Assembly (NCBI GenBank): GCA_022578965.1
Contig: MU400511.1
Location: 620,001 to 684,000 of the forward strand
Source: Xylaria sp. FL1777
Lineage: Eukaryota > Ascomycota > Sordariomycetes > Xylariales > Xylariaceae
Direction of reading: 5' to 3'
Length of the DNA: 64,000 nucleotides
Below the pieces are notes generated by a model. The model saw only the letters and a program-made list of their open reading frames with translations. It searched no databases and was not told where the DNA came from. Positions 22,480-34,300 of this stretch are shown piece by piece. The position numbers were made by a program, and so were the translations under genes. Within the stretch, counting starts at the first letter, position 1. Each line of letters begins with the position of its first letter.

Positions 22480-24720
22480 TTAATTTAATTATTTTAGCTT
22501 TTATTGACTTTTTTGCTTTTAAATATTAGGCTGTATTTAATGCTTGCTAAACTTGCTACTTATAGTTTTTTCTGCTTTAAGCACTATTAATTAACTACGT
22601 GTTTAGCGCTAAGTAAAAAAATAACTATTGCTTTTGCTAGCACTGCTATATTAGCTTTTGCTTTGCTTAAGCTTAGCTAAAGTTAACTTGTTTTAGCTAC
22701 TTAATAAGCAACCTTATTTTTAGCTTGTTAGCTGTTTTTTTAAAGCTTTGCTTAGTAGCTTATTTAGTTTAATCATAAGCTTACTAAAAATTGCTTTTAT
22801 AAAGTTCTTTAGTTAATTATAAAGCATTATAGTAATTTTAAAGTTGCAGATTTGTTTATATACATTTTTTAATAATAATTCTTGCAACCTTTAACATAAA
22901 TAAATATTTAATTTATTAAAAAAGCTTGCATATGTTAGCTTAAAGTAAACCTTATAATAATATAAGATCCTAAGTTTAATAAAAACTAAACAGTTATTAG
23001 TGCAATGTTTAATGTTTAGTAAAAAAAGGTTATTTGCGCTTAGTATAGCTTTGCAAGCAATACAATATTATAGGTTAAATAAATTAAGCTTTTTTAAAGC
23101 TATAACTATTTAAAGCTTGCTTAAGTAATTAAAAAACAATAATAAATATTTGCGTTAAGTTAAAACTTTATTTTAAGCATAAGCTTATTTAAAGTTATGC
23201 TTTTAATTAGCTATTATTTTTTGCATTGCTTTAATAAAACTATATAAATAACTTATGCTATTTAAAAAGTAGCTTTTTATATTATTATTGCTTGCTTTTA
23301 TGCTTAATATAACCTAAATGCTAAAGTTATAATATTTACAAATATAATAACGTGTTTATTATATTTTAAAAAGCATATAAGTTCTATAAATATATCGTAA
23401 AATAAGGCGCTAGTTATTAAATTGTTAGCAAAAATTAACCTATGCTTTTTTATGCATAGCTTTTGTTTTTGCAAATATTACTTTTTTTTATATAATTAAA
23501 ACGCCTTAGTATATATAAAGAATTTTTTTGTTATTAGTAAATATAGCTTTAATTAGCTGCTTATTTAAAGAAGTTAACCTTATTAATGCATAACTAATAA
23601 AAGCAGCATTTTTATTTTTGCTAGTAATAAAGTTATTATTGTTAATTTAACTTAAAACCTATTTTTGTTTAGCTTTAAGCAAAACGTTAAAATTAATATA
23701 GTATATATAGATTTGCTGCTATAAGAAAAAAAACTAATGATTTAATATAGCTTTTATTGCTTTGTTATAATTAGTTATAATTACATTAAGCTTTTGTATT
23801 GCATGTTATATTATAAGCTAACAAATACTTTTAGCTAAAAACTAAAAGCTTTTTTGCTTTTTGTTATTAATTAAGCTAAATATAGCATTAAAAACTGTTT
23901 TTAAGCAGGTTTAGCTTATTGCTTAAAATAACAGCAGCTTAAATCAATTAGTATTATATATATTATTAAAGCTAATAACTTTAAAAAATTACTTTTATAT
24001 TTCTAAGCAGTAAAAAAACGTTTAAACTAGTTTAACTAAGTGGTTTAGCTTATTATTAGCTTACTTTATTAAATAAAGAACCTTTTTTTTGTTAAAAAGT
24101 TTAATAAAAGCAGCAGTTAAGTTATAACTATTTAGCTTAGCTTAGTTAATAAAGCTTTAAGCATTATAAATATTTCTTTAAGTAAAAACGGACTTTTTAT
24201 ATTGCTGTTTTATTATGCTTTAAATATTTTAAGCTTAAATATTAACTTAGCAGCTAGTTAATTTAATAGTTGCTTTTATTAATTTTGTAAGCTTGTAATA
24301 AAAAAAGTAAGCAAAGAGGTTTAAGCTTAAGCTATAATTATACTAGTAATGTTTTGCATTTTTGTATAGTTATAATAACTATTAACCTTTATTTATAGCT
24401 TTAGCAATAATTACTTATTTATAGCTAGTTTTCTAAAACTTTTGCTGCTAAAGTTTATTGCTTTTGCTTTTTTTAATTTATTTAAATTAGTTATATTTAA
24501 TAGAAAATCAAATCGGTTGTTTTTTAAATAAGTATATATAGTCTTTAGCAAAACTAAACTTATTGTTTTTCGAAAATAAATTAACGTAGTTAAAAAACGC
24601 GTTAGCTATAAAAAATAAGTCGTTTAAAATAAATGGATTAAAAATGGTTTTTAGAACTAAAAACAGTAAATAGTAGCTAGCTAACGAAATGCTTGCTTTA
24701 AACAGCAAAGCTAGCACAAA
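22480..24720 (-). pseudogene. MULE transposase, RIP-inactivated
   Basis: One minus-strand frame of roughly 740 codons runs from about 24720 to 22480 with no frameshift that I could find. An N-terminal block (24640-24510) holds FNYVNLFSKNNKFSFAKDY, fitting the DNA-binding region. The first catalytic block (23980-23941) reads VISFNNIYNTN, with the catalytic Asp now Asn. Next come FNAIFSLI, the second-Asp region VITNYNKAIKAIL (about 23790-23740), and QQIYIYYINFNVLLKAKQK (about 23720-23670). A block with IKASNNNIKSYFLNSI (23300-23220) and a SWIM-like CTNNC segment (about 23000) follow. Stops stand for Gln, Trp and Arg. The start is unclear: 24717 is a GTG inside an open frame. Confidence 0.8.
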
Positions 24721-24899
24721 AAAAGTTTATTTAAGTAATGCTATTATAAATAAAGCAGCTTTAATTAAACTTAATGCAAATAACCTTGTTAATAAATATT
24801 AAAGCAGTAAATATAAAAAAAAGAAATTATAGCTATTTAAATTTAATAGTAATTACTTCTATTTATTTTTTTACTAGTATACGCGTTTATATAAGCAAA

Positions 24900-25080
24900 C
24901 TAAGTTTATAAAAAGCTATTAACTTTCTTTTATAACTTTACAAACTAACCGTAAAGCTAATGCAAATTCTTTACGAGTAGCAGTTAGCAAGCTAGCAATA
25001 CAAAACAATTCGGCAAACTAGGATCTTAAAAGAATAAAAGTAAAACTAGCTTTCGGGCTAAGCATAAGCATTTATATATA
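24900..25080 (+). other. Less RIP-altered patch in D, possible peptide
   Basis: A plus-strand frame contains QTNRKANANSLRVAVSKLA and neighbouring residues and keeps several CpG dinucleotides. It lies between the transposase and the right terminal repeat. It might be a residual second ORF or chance; no family recognised. Confidence 0.2.
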
Positions 25081-25646
25081 TTAAAGCTTTAGTAAATAAA
25101 AAAAAGTATTGCTAAAAAAAATCTTATAATTAGTATAGATCTTTTATGCTAGCTTATTAAGTTTTTTATAGCTATATAAGTACAAAACAATGCTAAAAAA
25201 ATAAAAGTAAGCACTAAAGATATTATTAAAAGCATTATTGTTACTAAAGCTATAAAATAAAAAAACACTTTTACTACTATAACTAAATATAAAAGATCAG
25301 CAAATTAAAGTAGTTATAAAAGCAGCAAATAGCCTATTACGTAAAAAAAGTAAACAAAAAAAAAAGTAACAAAACATGCGTTATTTTTTTTAACAATAAA
25401 ATAAATTATCTAAAGTAAAAGCACGCTTACATAACAACTAAAGCTCAAAAAGTTCAAAAAACATCGTATAATATAAAAGTTAATTAATATTACAAAATTA
25501 AAGTATACAATAAATATGTTTTTAGTATTAATAAAGTAAAAAGCATAAAATATAAAGTATAAACAGAATTAAATCAATAAAATATATAAAAAGAAATATA
25601 AAATAAACAACATTAAGTACATAAGAAAAAACGGTATGCACTAATA

Positions 25647-25730
25647 TTTTTTAATTAAGCTAATAAAAGCATCATATGTTTATAAGATTATGTATTTATA
25701 TTAATTCTTCATGTATTTATATTAATTCCC
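25647..25730 (-). repeat. Right terminal inverted repeat of D
   Basis: Reverse complement of the left arm (22153-22236), ending AATTAATTCCC directly before the 8-bp duplication. Confidence 0.85.
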
Positions 25731-25738
25731 TTTATAAA

Positions 25739-27656
25739 AGTTTTTATAAAACATTTTATTTAAGTTATTATATAACTTTTTAAAAAACTTTATTATTTTA
25801 TTAATAATATTTTAATTTAGCTTTTTAAGCAAACTTTAAATAAGTTAAAAATTAAAATAGTAATTTCTTTATGCTTTAATATTTTTAGCATATATTTAAT
25901 GCTAAAAAAAATAAGTTTTAAAATTAATAAAATATATAGCTTTTAAGCAAGCTTTAAAATCTTATAATATAGCAATAGTAAACTTATTTTGCTTAAAGTT
26001 TTAAAGCTTAAACTTTTGCTTAAGTAGTTTATAAGCTTTTGTTTAAAATAAGCAATTTTTTAGTATTATTTTTACTATTTTTTTTGTTTAAAAAATATTA
26101 TAATAAATAAAAACTTGTTTAATTTTATTAATGTTTTTAAAGCGCTTTACGTAAAAAAAAGCATTTAAATTATTTAGCTATTTATTTATTTTTAACTTAT
26201 TAAATAATAAATGCTAATTTAACTTTAAATTAAAAAGCATAAATAATAGCTTAATTTTAATATTATGTTTATTATTAAAATAGCTTAAGCTAAATAAAGT
26301 TATTTTAATACTTTTTAAAAATAATAAGCTAGTTATTTTTATTTTTTTTGTTTATAAGTAGTTTTAATGTTTTTTATATATTAAAATAAGAAAATTTAAC
26401 AATTTTTTATAGCTAAATTACTTAATTAAGCTATAGTTTTTAAACTTTTAAGCTATATAATAAATTAAAATAAAGTTTATATAAAAATAATAAAAAAAAT
26501 AAGCTGCAAAAAATAATAAAAGTAAGCTAAAAAAAAATATAAGTTTAAAAAAAAAGAAAATATAAAATGCTAAAAGTTTTTAAGTATTTTAAATATTTAA
26601 GTTTTTTTATGCTGTTTTTTTAGACTTTTTTTTTAAAGAACTTAATAATTTTTTTTGTTTACATTTATAAAAACTGCTAGCTTATTTTTTATAGCTTTTT
26701 AAGTTTTCTTTTAAATGCTTTTATATTTTTGTTTTTTATGCGCTTTTATTTTTTTATATGTTTTATAACATTTAGTTTTCTTATTTTTTAGTTTAGCTTA
26801 CTTTGCTTTATGTAAGTTTTATTAAGCAAGCTTTATTTTTTTATAGCTTTTTATTTATAAAAGTAGCATACTTTTTTCTTTTTTTTAAAGCTTTTTTATT
26901 TAATAATAAATGCTATAAAAAAGCAATAACTACGTTTTACGTAAAGTTTTTAAGCAATAGCTAACTTATACTTAAAAGATTTTATTTTTTATTTTTTAAT
27001 AAAAAACTATATTAACTTAAAAAATAAAATATATTTTTAATTATTAAAAGCTTTATGTATTAATGCGTAAACTTAAACTTATTTAATATAAATAAACGTT
27101 AAATTTGCTTATATTATAGCTTTTAAAAGTTTTTATAACTTTTATTTTTTTTTAAGCTTATTTTTTATTTTTTTTTGCTTATATAAAAGCAATTATGCTT
27201 TTTTTTTTATAAAGCATTAGCTTTTTAGCGTAAATTTTTTTCTTTTAGCTTTTTAAGAGTTTTTAACAAACAGTTTTTTAGCTACGCTATTTTAAGGACT
27301 ATATTAGCATTTTAATATTCGATTATTGTTTTGCTAGAAAAAATAAAAGCGCTTTATAAACTAAATTAAAAAAAACAGTTTAACATTTTTATATATTTAT
27401 TTTAAGCTTTATTAATTAAAAGCTATTAGCTTAAATATTTATTACTAATTATAATTAAACTGTTTATATTAAGCAAGCTTTATTTATTGCTAGCTAAAAT
27501 AACTAAGTATAATATATTATATTTTACTTATAGAAATTATAATAATTAATAAATAAATAAATTAAATATATAAGTTAATAATAATAAATTGCTTGTTTAT
27601 TAGTTTTATAATATTATTTATAGTAAGTAAAAAATTAGCTTTATTAAAAATACTAA
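25739..27656 (-). pseudogene. A1 5' region and N-terminal coding remnant
   Basis: This segment joins 22144 once D is removed and follows the 5' LTR on the minus strand. A lysine-rich frame at about 26850-26600, including a YKCKQKK stretch, is shared with A2 at 61070-60850, where it reads with slightly fewer stops. No tRNA-complementary primer site could be assigned next to the LTR. Confidence 0.4.
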
Positions 27657-27960
27657 TAAAATAAAGCAATATAATTGCGCAAAATCTACTATAATACTTT
27701 AATTACAAAAAAATAAATTATAACTTATATATTTAAGCAATTAAGCCATATATAAATTAAGAAATTAAACAATTAATTAAAAAGCTATTTAATAATACAA
27801 ATAAAGCAACTATAGCTAGTTTTTATAATGTTAAGCATAATAGTTAAATTTATACTATAAAATTTAGCATAATATTTATACTTTTATTTTTACTATATAA
27901 CTTAGCTTAAACTTACTTTAATTAGCTAGTTAGCTTATTTAGCTACTTTACTTTACTTTA
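27657..27960 (-). repeat. A1 5' LTR (right)
   Basis: 304-bp direct repeat of the left A1 LTR. Differences are C/T and A/G transitions. It is the 5' LTR because pol is on the minus strand. It ends ACTTTA, followed by the TTAC duplication. Confidence 0.9.
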
Positions 27961-27964
27961 TTAC

Positions 27965-30456
27965 AAAAAAAGGCGTTTTATAGCAACGTTTATTAATGCT
28001 ATAAATAAAAAACGCAGTTTTATTAAAGAATTATTTTTTATAGTAATAATAAAATAACGTTGCTAATTTGTTTATAGGTATTATGTTAGTAATACTTACA
28101 AAATAAAAGTTAACTTTTTTATTTTTATTATTAAAATATTTAACAAAAAGCTTTTTTTTGCTGTTTTTTTTAACTTTTTTAACTATAATATATTTTTAAC
28201 TTGTTAATTGTTCTTTGCGTTTTACTAAAAAGTCCTTGTTAATAGTAAACATAACTTTGTTTTTAATTTTAAAATAAGTTTTACTAAGTATTTAATAAAG
28301 CTTAATTTATCATTTAAATTGCTAACTAAAAAGTTGCTATGCTTAGTAATAATGTTTTTGTTTATATGCATTACTATAACTATAGCAATAAATGTTTTTA
28401 TGTTTATAGTTATAATTGCTACGTTGCTAATAGTTTATATAAAAGCTATAGCTTTTGCAGAATTTCTTGTAAAATCTTTTGTAACTACGCTTAAAAAATA
28501 ACTAGTAATTATTACGTAGCTAGTTGTTTTTACAATAGTTTTTTTAAAACGCATTTCTAGAAGCCATGTTTAATTAAGCTTTAAAAGCTATATTAGCTTT
28601 ATAAGCAAGGTTAGCTAACATTTATTACTGTAGTATTAAAACTAAAGCGTTAATAGTTAATAGTACATATAAAGTTAAATATAGCATTATAGTTTTAAAA
28701 GCTAAAACTTTTCTATAGCTTAATAAAGCAGCACAATAAGCTTTTTGCTTATTTTTAACATAAGTAAAAAAACCGTTTAACAAAGTAACTAAAGTAAGCT
28801 TTTTATAAATCTACTAAAAGTTAAAGTATAACTAATTTTAAATATAAGCAGTAAACTAAGCTTTAATTATAAACTTAAAGTTATAATAGTATTACATTAC
28901 ATTTATTGCTTAAATGCGCATAAAAATGTCTTAAAAAACCTTGTTTTTAATATAAAAAGTAGTTAAAGCTACTTAAAAAGCATTAGCAATATTTTGTTTA
29001 TATTTGCTTTTTAGTTTAGTTATAGCATATTTAAAGCTTACTATTATTGCAGCTTTAATAATTTTATTTAAAATACTTACGTATTAAATTTAAGCGTTTT
29101 TATAAAGTAATTGCAGGAAAAACTTCTATAGCATTGCTTAATGCTTAAAGTTAATAAAATGCTACTTAAAGAAAGCTATAAATAAATAAACGTTTTTTTA
29201 ATAAACGTTGCTTTTTAGCGTAACGCACTTACTAATGCTATAAGTATTAAAAAGGTTAAAGTTAAAATATTTTACTAACTGCACTTTTTAACGATTAGCT
29301 TTTTTAAGAGCATAAGTAGCTATCGCTTTTGCTGCGTTAAAGATATTTCTTATAAAGGATTAAATGCTGTTGTTTTAAATAATAGCTTTTATTACTAAGG
29401 TAATTTTGGCTGCTTTTTTTTTAATGTTATTGTTTAGGAAAATTAGCTTGTCCGGAGGGTTAAAAAACATCTTTAGATTAAAAGTAAATAATAACTAAGA
29501 GGTAAATAAATTATTAGCTAACACAGTAGTAATACAAAAGTGTTAAAGTAGTAAATTAAAGTAAATAACTTTTGCTTTTATAAAAGTTAAAGATATAAAG
29601 ACTATACTGTTTTAAATAAGCTTGTTTGCTAATAATATAGCTTTTTTAGCTTTAAAAACGTTAATTACTTACTTAATAGGGTAATCTTTAGGCGTAATAG
29701 TATAAAAGCGGGTAAAAGCTAGCTTTAACAAGCAAAAAGAATTATTAAAGCAAGCTTTAAAACAATAAAGTTAATTAAAAGTATTTTGGTTAAGCTTTTG
29801 TACCTAAAATAATTGCAAGTTATTTTTAAGGAAAACAGCAGCTTAATAGCAAAAGTAACAATTTTTTAGGTTAAAAGGGATTTTAGCTATAAGCACGACT
29901 TACTAAAGATAACGTAAAAATATAAAAAAACAAATAAAGACTACTTAAAGAAAACAAAAAGGAAAAAAAAACTAGAAGAAATAAAAGAAAAAAAAAAAGA
30001 AGCAATTAATAGTAGAGAAAGTTTACTATAATAAACTTTGTTAAAAAATATTTTGCTCGGGCAGTAAAACTAAGTTTTAATATAATATGTTTAGTGTTTT
30101 TGTAATAGCGTTAATTAATAAAATATGTTATTCCAAAGTAGCACAAAAGCTTAAAGAGTTGTATAAGCTTTAAAGGCTTTAAAAGAAATCAAAAGACTTT
30201 TTTAAGAAGTTTTTTTAAAAATAACGTTTACGCTAACAAAGTTTTTAATAAAACGTAAATAATACATAGTTAAGTAGTTTAACAAGTTAAAAGCCGTTAA
30301 TAAGTTAAAGGCTATTAATAAAAAAACAACTATTTTAACTTAAGTTATAGCAATAGTGTTAAAGCAAATAAATATTTAAAAAATAACTGATTTACTAAAG
30401 GGCTAATTAGTTTAATAATAATAATATGAGATAAAAATAAGTTGCTAGCTATTAAC
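27965..30456 (-). pseudogene. gag: C gag region (5' part of element C)
   Basis: This is the segment of C between the A1 insertion and the 5' LTR. Because pol lies downstream on the minus strand, it should encode gag. A minus-strand frame at 28500-28319 is rich in Tyr, Arg, Lys and Asn (KRSYKRFYKKF, then YNYKHKNIYCYSY), as in low-complexity gag C-termini. No capsid motif was recognised. A plus-strand open frame at 28319-28501 is its shadow. Confidence 0.4.
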
Positions 30457-30646
30457 TAATAAGCTAGCTTAATAAAGTTTAAAAGTTGTTTTTTTATTAA
30501 ACTAAGTCTTTAAAACAAAGTTTATTAAACCATAATTATATTATGTTAGCTACTTACGTTTTAAGAAAGGCGTTTTTAAGAAAACGTTTTAAAGAAGCTT
30601 TTTTATAAAAAACTTCCATAAGAAGCCTTCTATAGAAAGCTTTTCA
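30457..30646 (-). repeat. LTR of element C (5' LTR, right copy)
   Basis: 190-bp direct repeat of 2188-2377, ending TTTTCA, which preserves the ancestral CA terminus. It is followed by the TAAAG duplication at 30647-30651. Confidence 0.85.
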
Positions 30647-30651
30647 TAAAG

Positions 30652-31028
30652 CTATTAAATTATTTAAGATAAACAAACAAGCAGCTAAATAATAGTTTTC
30701 TTTTATTAAAGCTAATTTATTTAAGGTTAAAAACAGCAATAATACAACATTTTAAAAAAAGCTTATATTTATAAAGCTTAATATATTTAAATTTATAACT
30801 AAGTGTTTTTATAAAGCTATTATTTTATTAAACCTAAAAGCAGCCTTTAATAAAATACACTAGTTAGCAAAATATAACGTTTTAAAGCTTTTTTTAAACA
30901 TAATAACAAAAGTAAAAAAAGTAATATATATATACTACTACTAAATTTAACTAATATATAGCCTTAGCATAAAATAATTAAAACGTAAGTTAAACTTTAA
31001 TTATTTAATTAAAAAAATAACTAATTAT
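30652..31028. other. Anonymous DNA between C and A2
   Basis: This stretch continued from 2187 before C inserted and into 63865 before A2 inserted. Nothing recognised apart from AT-rich, RIP-like composition. Confidence 0.45.
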
Positions 31029-31032
31029 ATAT
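31029..31032. repeat. Left target-site duplication of A2
   Basis: ATAT directly precedes the left LTR and recurs at 63861-63864 after the right LTR. Confidence 0.6.
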
Positions 31033-31336
31033 TAAAATAAAGCAGTACAATCGCGCAAAATTTATTATACCACTTTAATTGCAAGAAAATAAGTCATAAT
31101 TTATGCATTTAAGCAATTAAGCCATATATAAATTAAAAAATAAAACAATTAATTAAAAGGCTATTTAATAATACAAATAAAGCAACTATAATTAATTTTT
31201 ATTATATTAAGCATAATAGTTAAATTTATATTTTAAAATTTAGCGCAATACTTATACTTTTATTTTTACTATATAATTTAGCTTAAACTTATTTTAACTA
31301 GCTAGTTAGCTTATTTAGCTACTTTACTTTATTTTA
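31033..31336 (-). repeat. A2 3' LTR (left)
   Basis: 304 bp, family LTR of A. It keeps CAGTACAATCGCGC near its start where A1's left LTR has TAGTATAATCGCGC, which shows CpA-to-TpA changes directly. Confidence 0.9.
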
Positions 31337-34300
31337 ATTTTTTTTTATTAAAATATAGCTATTTTTAGTTTATTTTAATACTTATAATTATAAAGTTTCT
31401 TATTTTTATTAGCGTTTTTTAAATAAAGTTAATATTATTTTCTTTTGCTTATTTAGTTTTATAAGTTTTTTTTTATTTTTTTTGCTACATTTAAAAGTAG
31501 CTTAAGCTTTAGTACTTATAAAAGCATTATAGCTTCGTTAAAACTAGTTTTAATTTTTTTATATATTTAAATATATAAGCAAAAGCCTTTAAAAATACTT
31601 AGCGTTTTTTTTATAAAAATGCTTATAAAAAGTTTATACTTTTTTTTTTTTAAACTATTAAGTTTAGCTAAGTTTTATATTTAGCTTATTATACTTAAAA
31701 AAAAAAATATTTATAAAAGTATTTATAGCAAAATAATTTTACATTATTAAAACGTTTTTATATTACTTATAATAAGATTTTTTTAGTATAACTATTAGTT
31801 TTTTTTGCTAAGAACTTTTTTTATGCTTTAAAGTAAAAAGCACTAAAAAAGCAAAATAATTAACTTTTAGTTTTTTTTTTAGCGTTTTTTCTTTATTTTA
31901 TGTATTTTTAGCGCTTAATAATAAAAAAGCTAACTTATTAGATTTAAAAAAAGTTACTTTTAGTTCTTTTAAGAAATAATAAAGTTTAACGTTTATTAAA
32001 AACAATAAATGTGGATTTTTTTGCAATTTAAAGCTAAAATATTCTTTAAGGTTTGCTTTTAAAAATTAAATAAGCTATTTATAACTTTTTTAATTATTAA
32101 CACTTTTTTTTAAATATTAGCTTGTTAAGTTATAAAACATATAATATAAATATAAAGCTTTAATAAACTTATATATATAGTTATTATGCTAATAAAAGCA
32201 AAAAAATATAAAATAGCTTAATATAATTTTTATATTAAAGTGCTTTATTATTTAATATTTTTGTAATTTTTAGAAAACTTGTTTGTTATTTTTATTAGTA
32301 GCATGTTTAAAGTTTAAAATATATACTACTTTTAAAACAGTATTAATAAAAATAATAATTTAATAATTATTTAAATAATATTTTATTATAAAATATTTTA
32401 TTTAAAAGGTTGCAGTAATTATTGTAGCTTATTTTGCGTTTTGCTAGTTTATAAAAAGATCTTTTATAAACTAGCTATACTTAAGTTTAATATTTATTTT
32501 TAGAGCTTTAGCTCTTTTATTTATATATAGCTAAAGCAATATATTTAGCAAAGCTTTTATTTTGTGCTTGTTTAGCTATTTTTTAGCGTTTAGCTTTATA
32601 AAGATATTTATAATATAAATAGCTTTAATTTTTTATTTTATAATGTTTATTTTGTAAAAATTTTTATAATAGCTATAAATAGCAAGCTTTTTTTAGTAAT
32701 TTAAATACTTTTGTTTATATTAATAAATTTTTTTAGCAGCTATTTATTATTTTAAAAAGAAAATTTCTAATTATTGCTTTTTATTATTTTTATATATTAT
32801 TTTTAAAACTTTATTTAGCAAAAAACAATAAGCTAGCTTTTGTTTATTATAAAGCTTTAATTCATTAAAATGTTTTATATTATTATTTTTTTAATAATTG
32901 TTTAAAGCTTTTTTTAATAGTAGTTTTTTTAAAGATTTTATAAATAATAATTATTAAATATTTAGTTTTTATACTACAAGTTTTTACTTTTTATATAGTT
33001 TTAGCTTTATTGCTAAAACTATTAAATTTTTTATAAACGTAATATTAAACTTATTAAAGCAAAAATCGTTATTTTTACAGTATTTTTTAATTTTTAATAA
33101 GTATTATATTAATATTATAAAACTTTTTATAGCTATAAATTTTAATATTTAGTTTGTAGCTTATAAAAATACCTTTAAATATTTAGTTTTTAGTTTAAGT
33201 ATATAAAATAACGTTTTATTTATGTTTACTAAGCAGTTTTATATAGTAAAGTATGTTATAAAAGCTTTTTTTTAAAAATTAAGCGCTTTTTTATTAAGCA
33301 ACAAATTAAAAATATAAAGAACTTTTATTAAGATTATATATAATATAAACTATTAATATTTTAACGCTTTTTTATTATAATATTTTTTATATATTAAATA
33401 TATTGTTTTTTTTTATATTTATTAAACTAAGTTTAACAATAAATTTTAGCAAGTTTTTTTATTTTTAAAAAACGTATAGCTAAAGTGCTTTTTTAGTACT
33501 ACTTTTTTTCTTTTTTTTAAGTTTTTAAAAAACAAACTTTTTATCAAGGTTATTTTTTTTTATATAAAATAAAACTTTAAAACGGACTTTAAAAAAACAT
33601 TAACTAAAAAAAGCAGTATATTTTTTAGCTAAACATTTTTTATATTTAGTTCTTTAATTTATAAAAAAAGCTAGCAAGTTAAATATTTTTTGTACTTTAA
33701 ACTTTTAATAATTATTAGCTTTTTTTTAAAGCTATTTTTAAAAAACTTTTAGTTTTTAAAGAAAAGCTTTTTATAATTAGTAGTTAAGTTTATATATATA
33801 TGCTTATTTTTTCTTTTTTTTGCTTTTTTTTTAAAGTTTGCTATTTTTTATGCTAGTTGTTTATATGCTTTAATATTAAATGTTAGCTTTTTAGAACTTT
33901 TAAAAAAAAAAGCCTTTATTTTTAGTTAATTTACAGTATTAATAACTTTTTTAAAAATAAAAAATATAATAATTAAAAGCATATACGTATAATAAAAGCA
34001 ATTCTTAATAATATTTAAGCATATATATATTTTTGCTATATTTTATAATTAAATAAAAAATATAAGCAAGTTAAAAATTTTAATATAAGTTAAAAATATA
34101 AAAACAAATAGTATAAAAAATATAAAATATAAATATTAATATTAGTATTATTTACTATATATAGTTTAATAGTTTTAATTGTTAATTTAAATTATTACTT
34201 TTTAATAATTATAAAATCTTTTAAATATAAATGCTAAAAATATTTATGCTAAATATAAAAAGTTAAAACTTATTAAGTAAATAAAATAGTAAAATTAAAT

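Larger units (their letters stand above)
22153..25730 (-). mobile_element. D: Mutator-like (Hop-like MULE) DNA transposon
   Basis: This 3,578-bp insertion is absent from the collinear site in A2. It has 84-bp terminal inverted repeats starting GGGAATTAATATAAA, an 8-bp target duplication and a single degenerate transposase on the minus strand with MULE-type motifs. Size, repeat length and coding content match the fungal Hop-like MULE class as I know it. RIP-type stops make it non-autonomous. Between the transposase start (about 24720) and the right terminal repeat lies about 0.9 kb with slightly higher G+C at 24900-25080. Confidence 0.85.
9416..27960 (-). mobile_element. A1: large Ty3/gypsy element inserted in C
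   Basis: Direct 304-bp LTRs at 9416-9719 and 27657-27960 bound 18,545 bp. Removing MULE D and its 8-bp duplication leaves 14,959 bp, against 14,956 bp for A2 after the same correction. A purine-rich tract lies next to the left LTR on the minus strand, and RT and RNase H read on the minus strand, so the element runs right to left. Pol domains lie in the middle; long charged coding remnants on the same strand precede and follow them. Differences from A2 are nearly all transitions. The size is far above the usual 5-9 kb for Ty3/gypsy. Confidence 0.9.
2188..30646 (-). mobile_element. Element C: Ty3/gypsy chromovirus split by A1
   Basis: The element is bounded by two direct 190-bp LTRs and a 5-bp duplication TAAAG. 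Removing A1 (9416-27960 plus its 4-bp duplication) leaves about 9.9 kb. Remnants on the minus strand include a reverse transcriptase, the integrase C-terminus and a chromodomain in the order pol requires, so transcription ran right to left. The 5' LTR is at 30457-30646, gag is expected in 28.0-30.4 kb, and the 3' LTR is at 2188-2377. About 2.7 kb lies between the chromodomain and the 3' LTR, longer than a normal 3' UTR, and holds an unidentified coding remnant and short tandem repeats. All frames are broken by RIP-type stops. Confidence 0.88.

Noticed and set aside
22153..25730. D as a hAT element, suggested by the 8-bp duplication
   Set aside because: The transposase frame shows MULE-type blocks (DNTY-like, QQxCxxHxNxNV-like and a SWIM-like segment) and the 84-bp inverted repeats fit a MULE better.
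28319..28501. A 60-codon plus-strand membrane-like frame
   Set aside because: Antisense of the Tyr/Arg-rich gag remnant of C.
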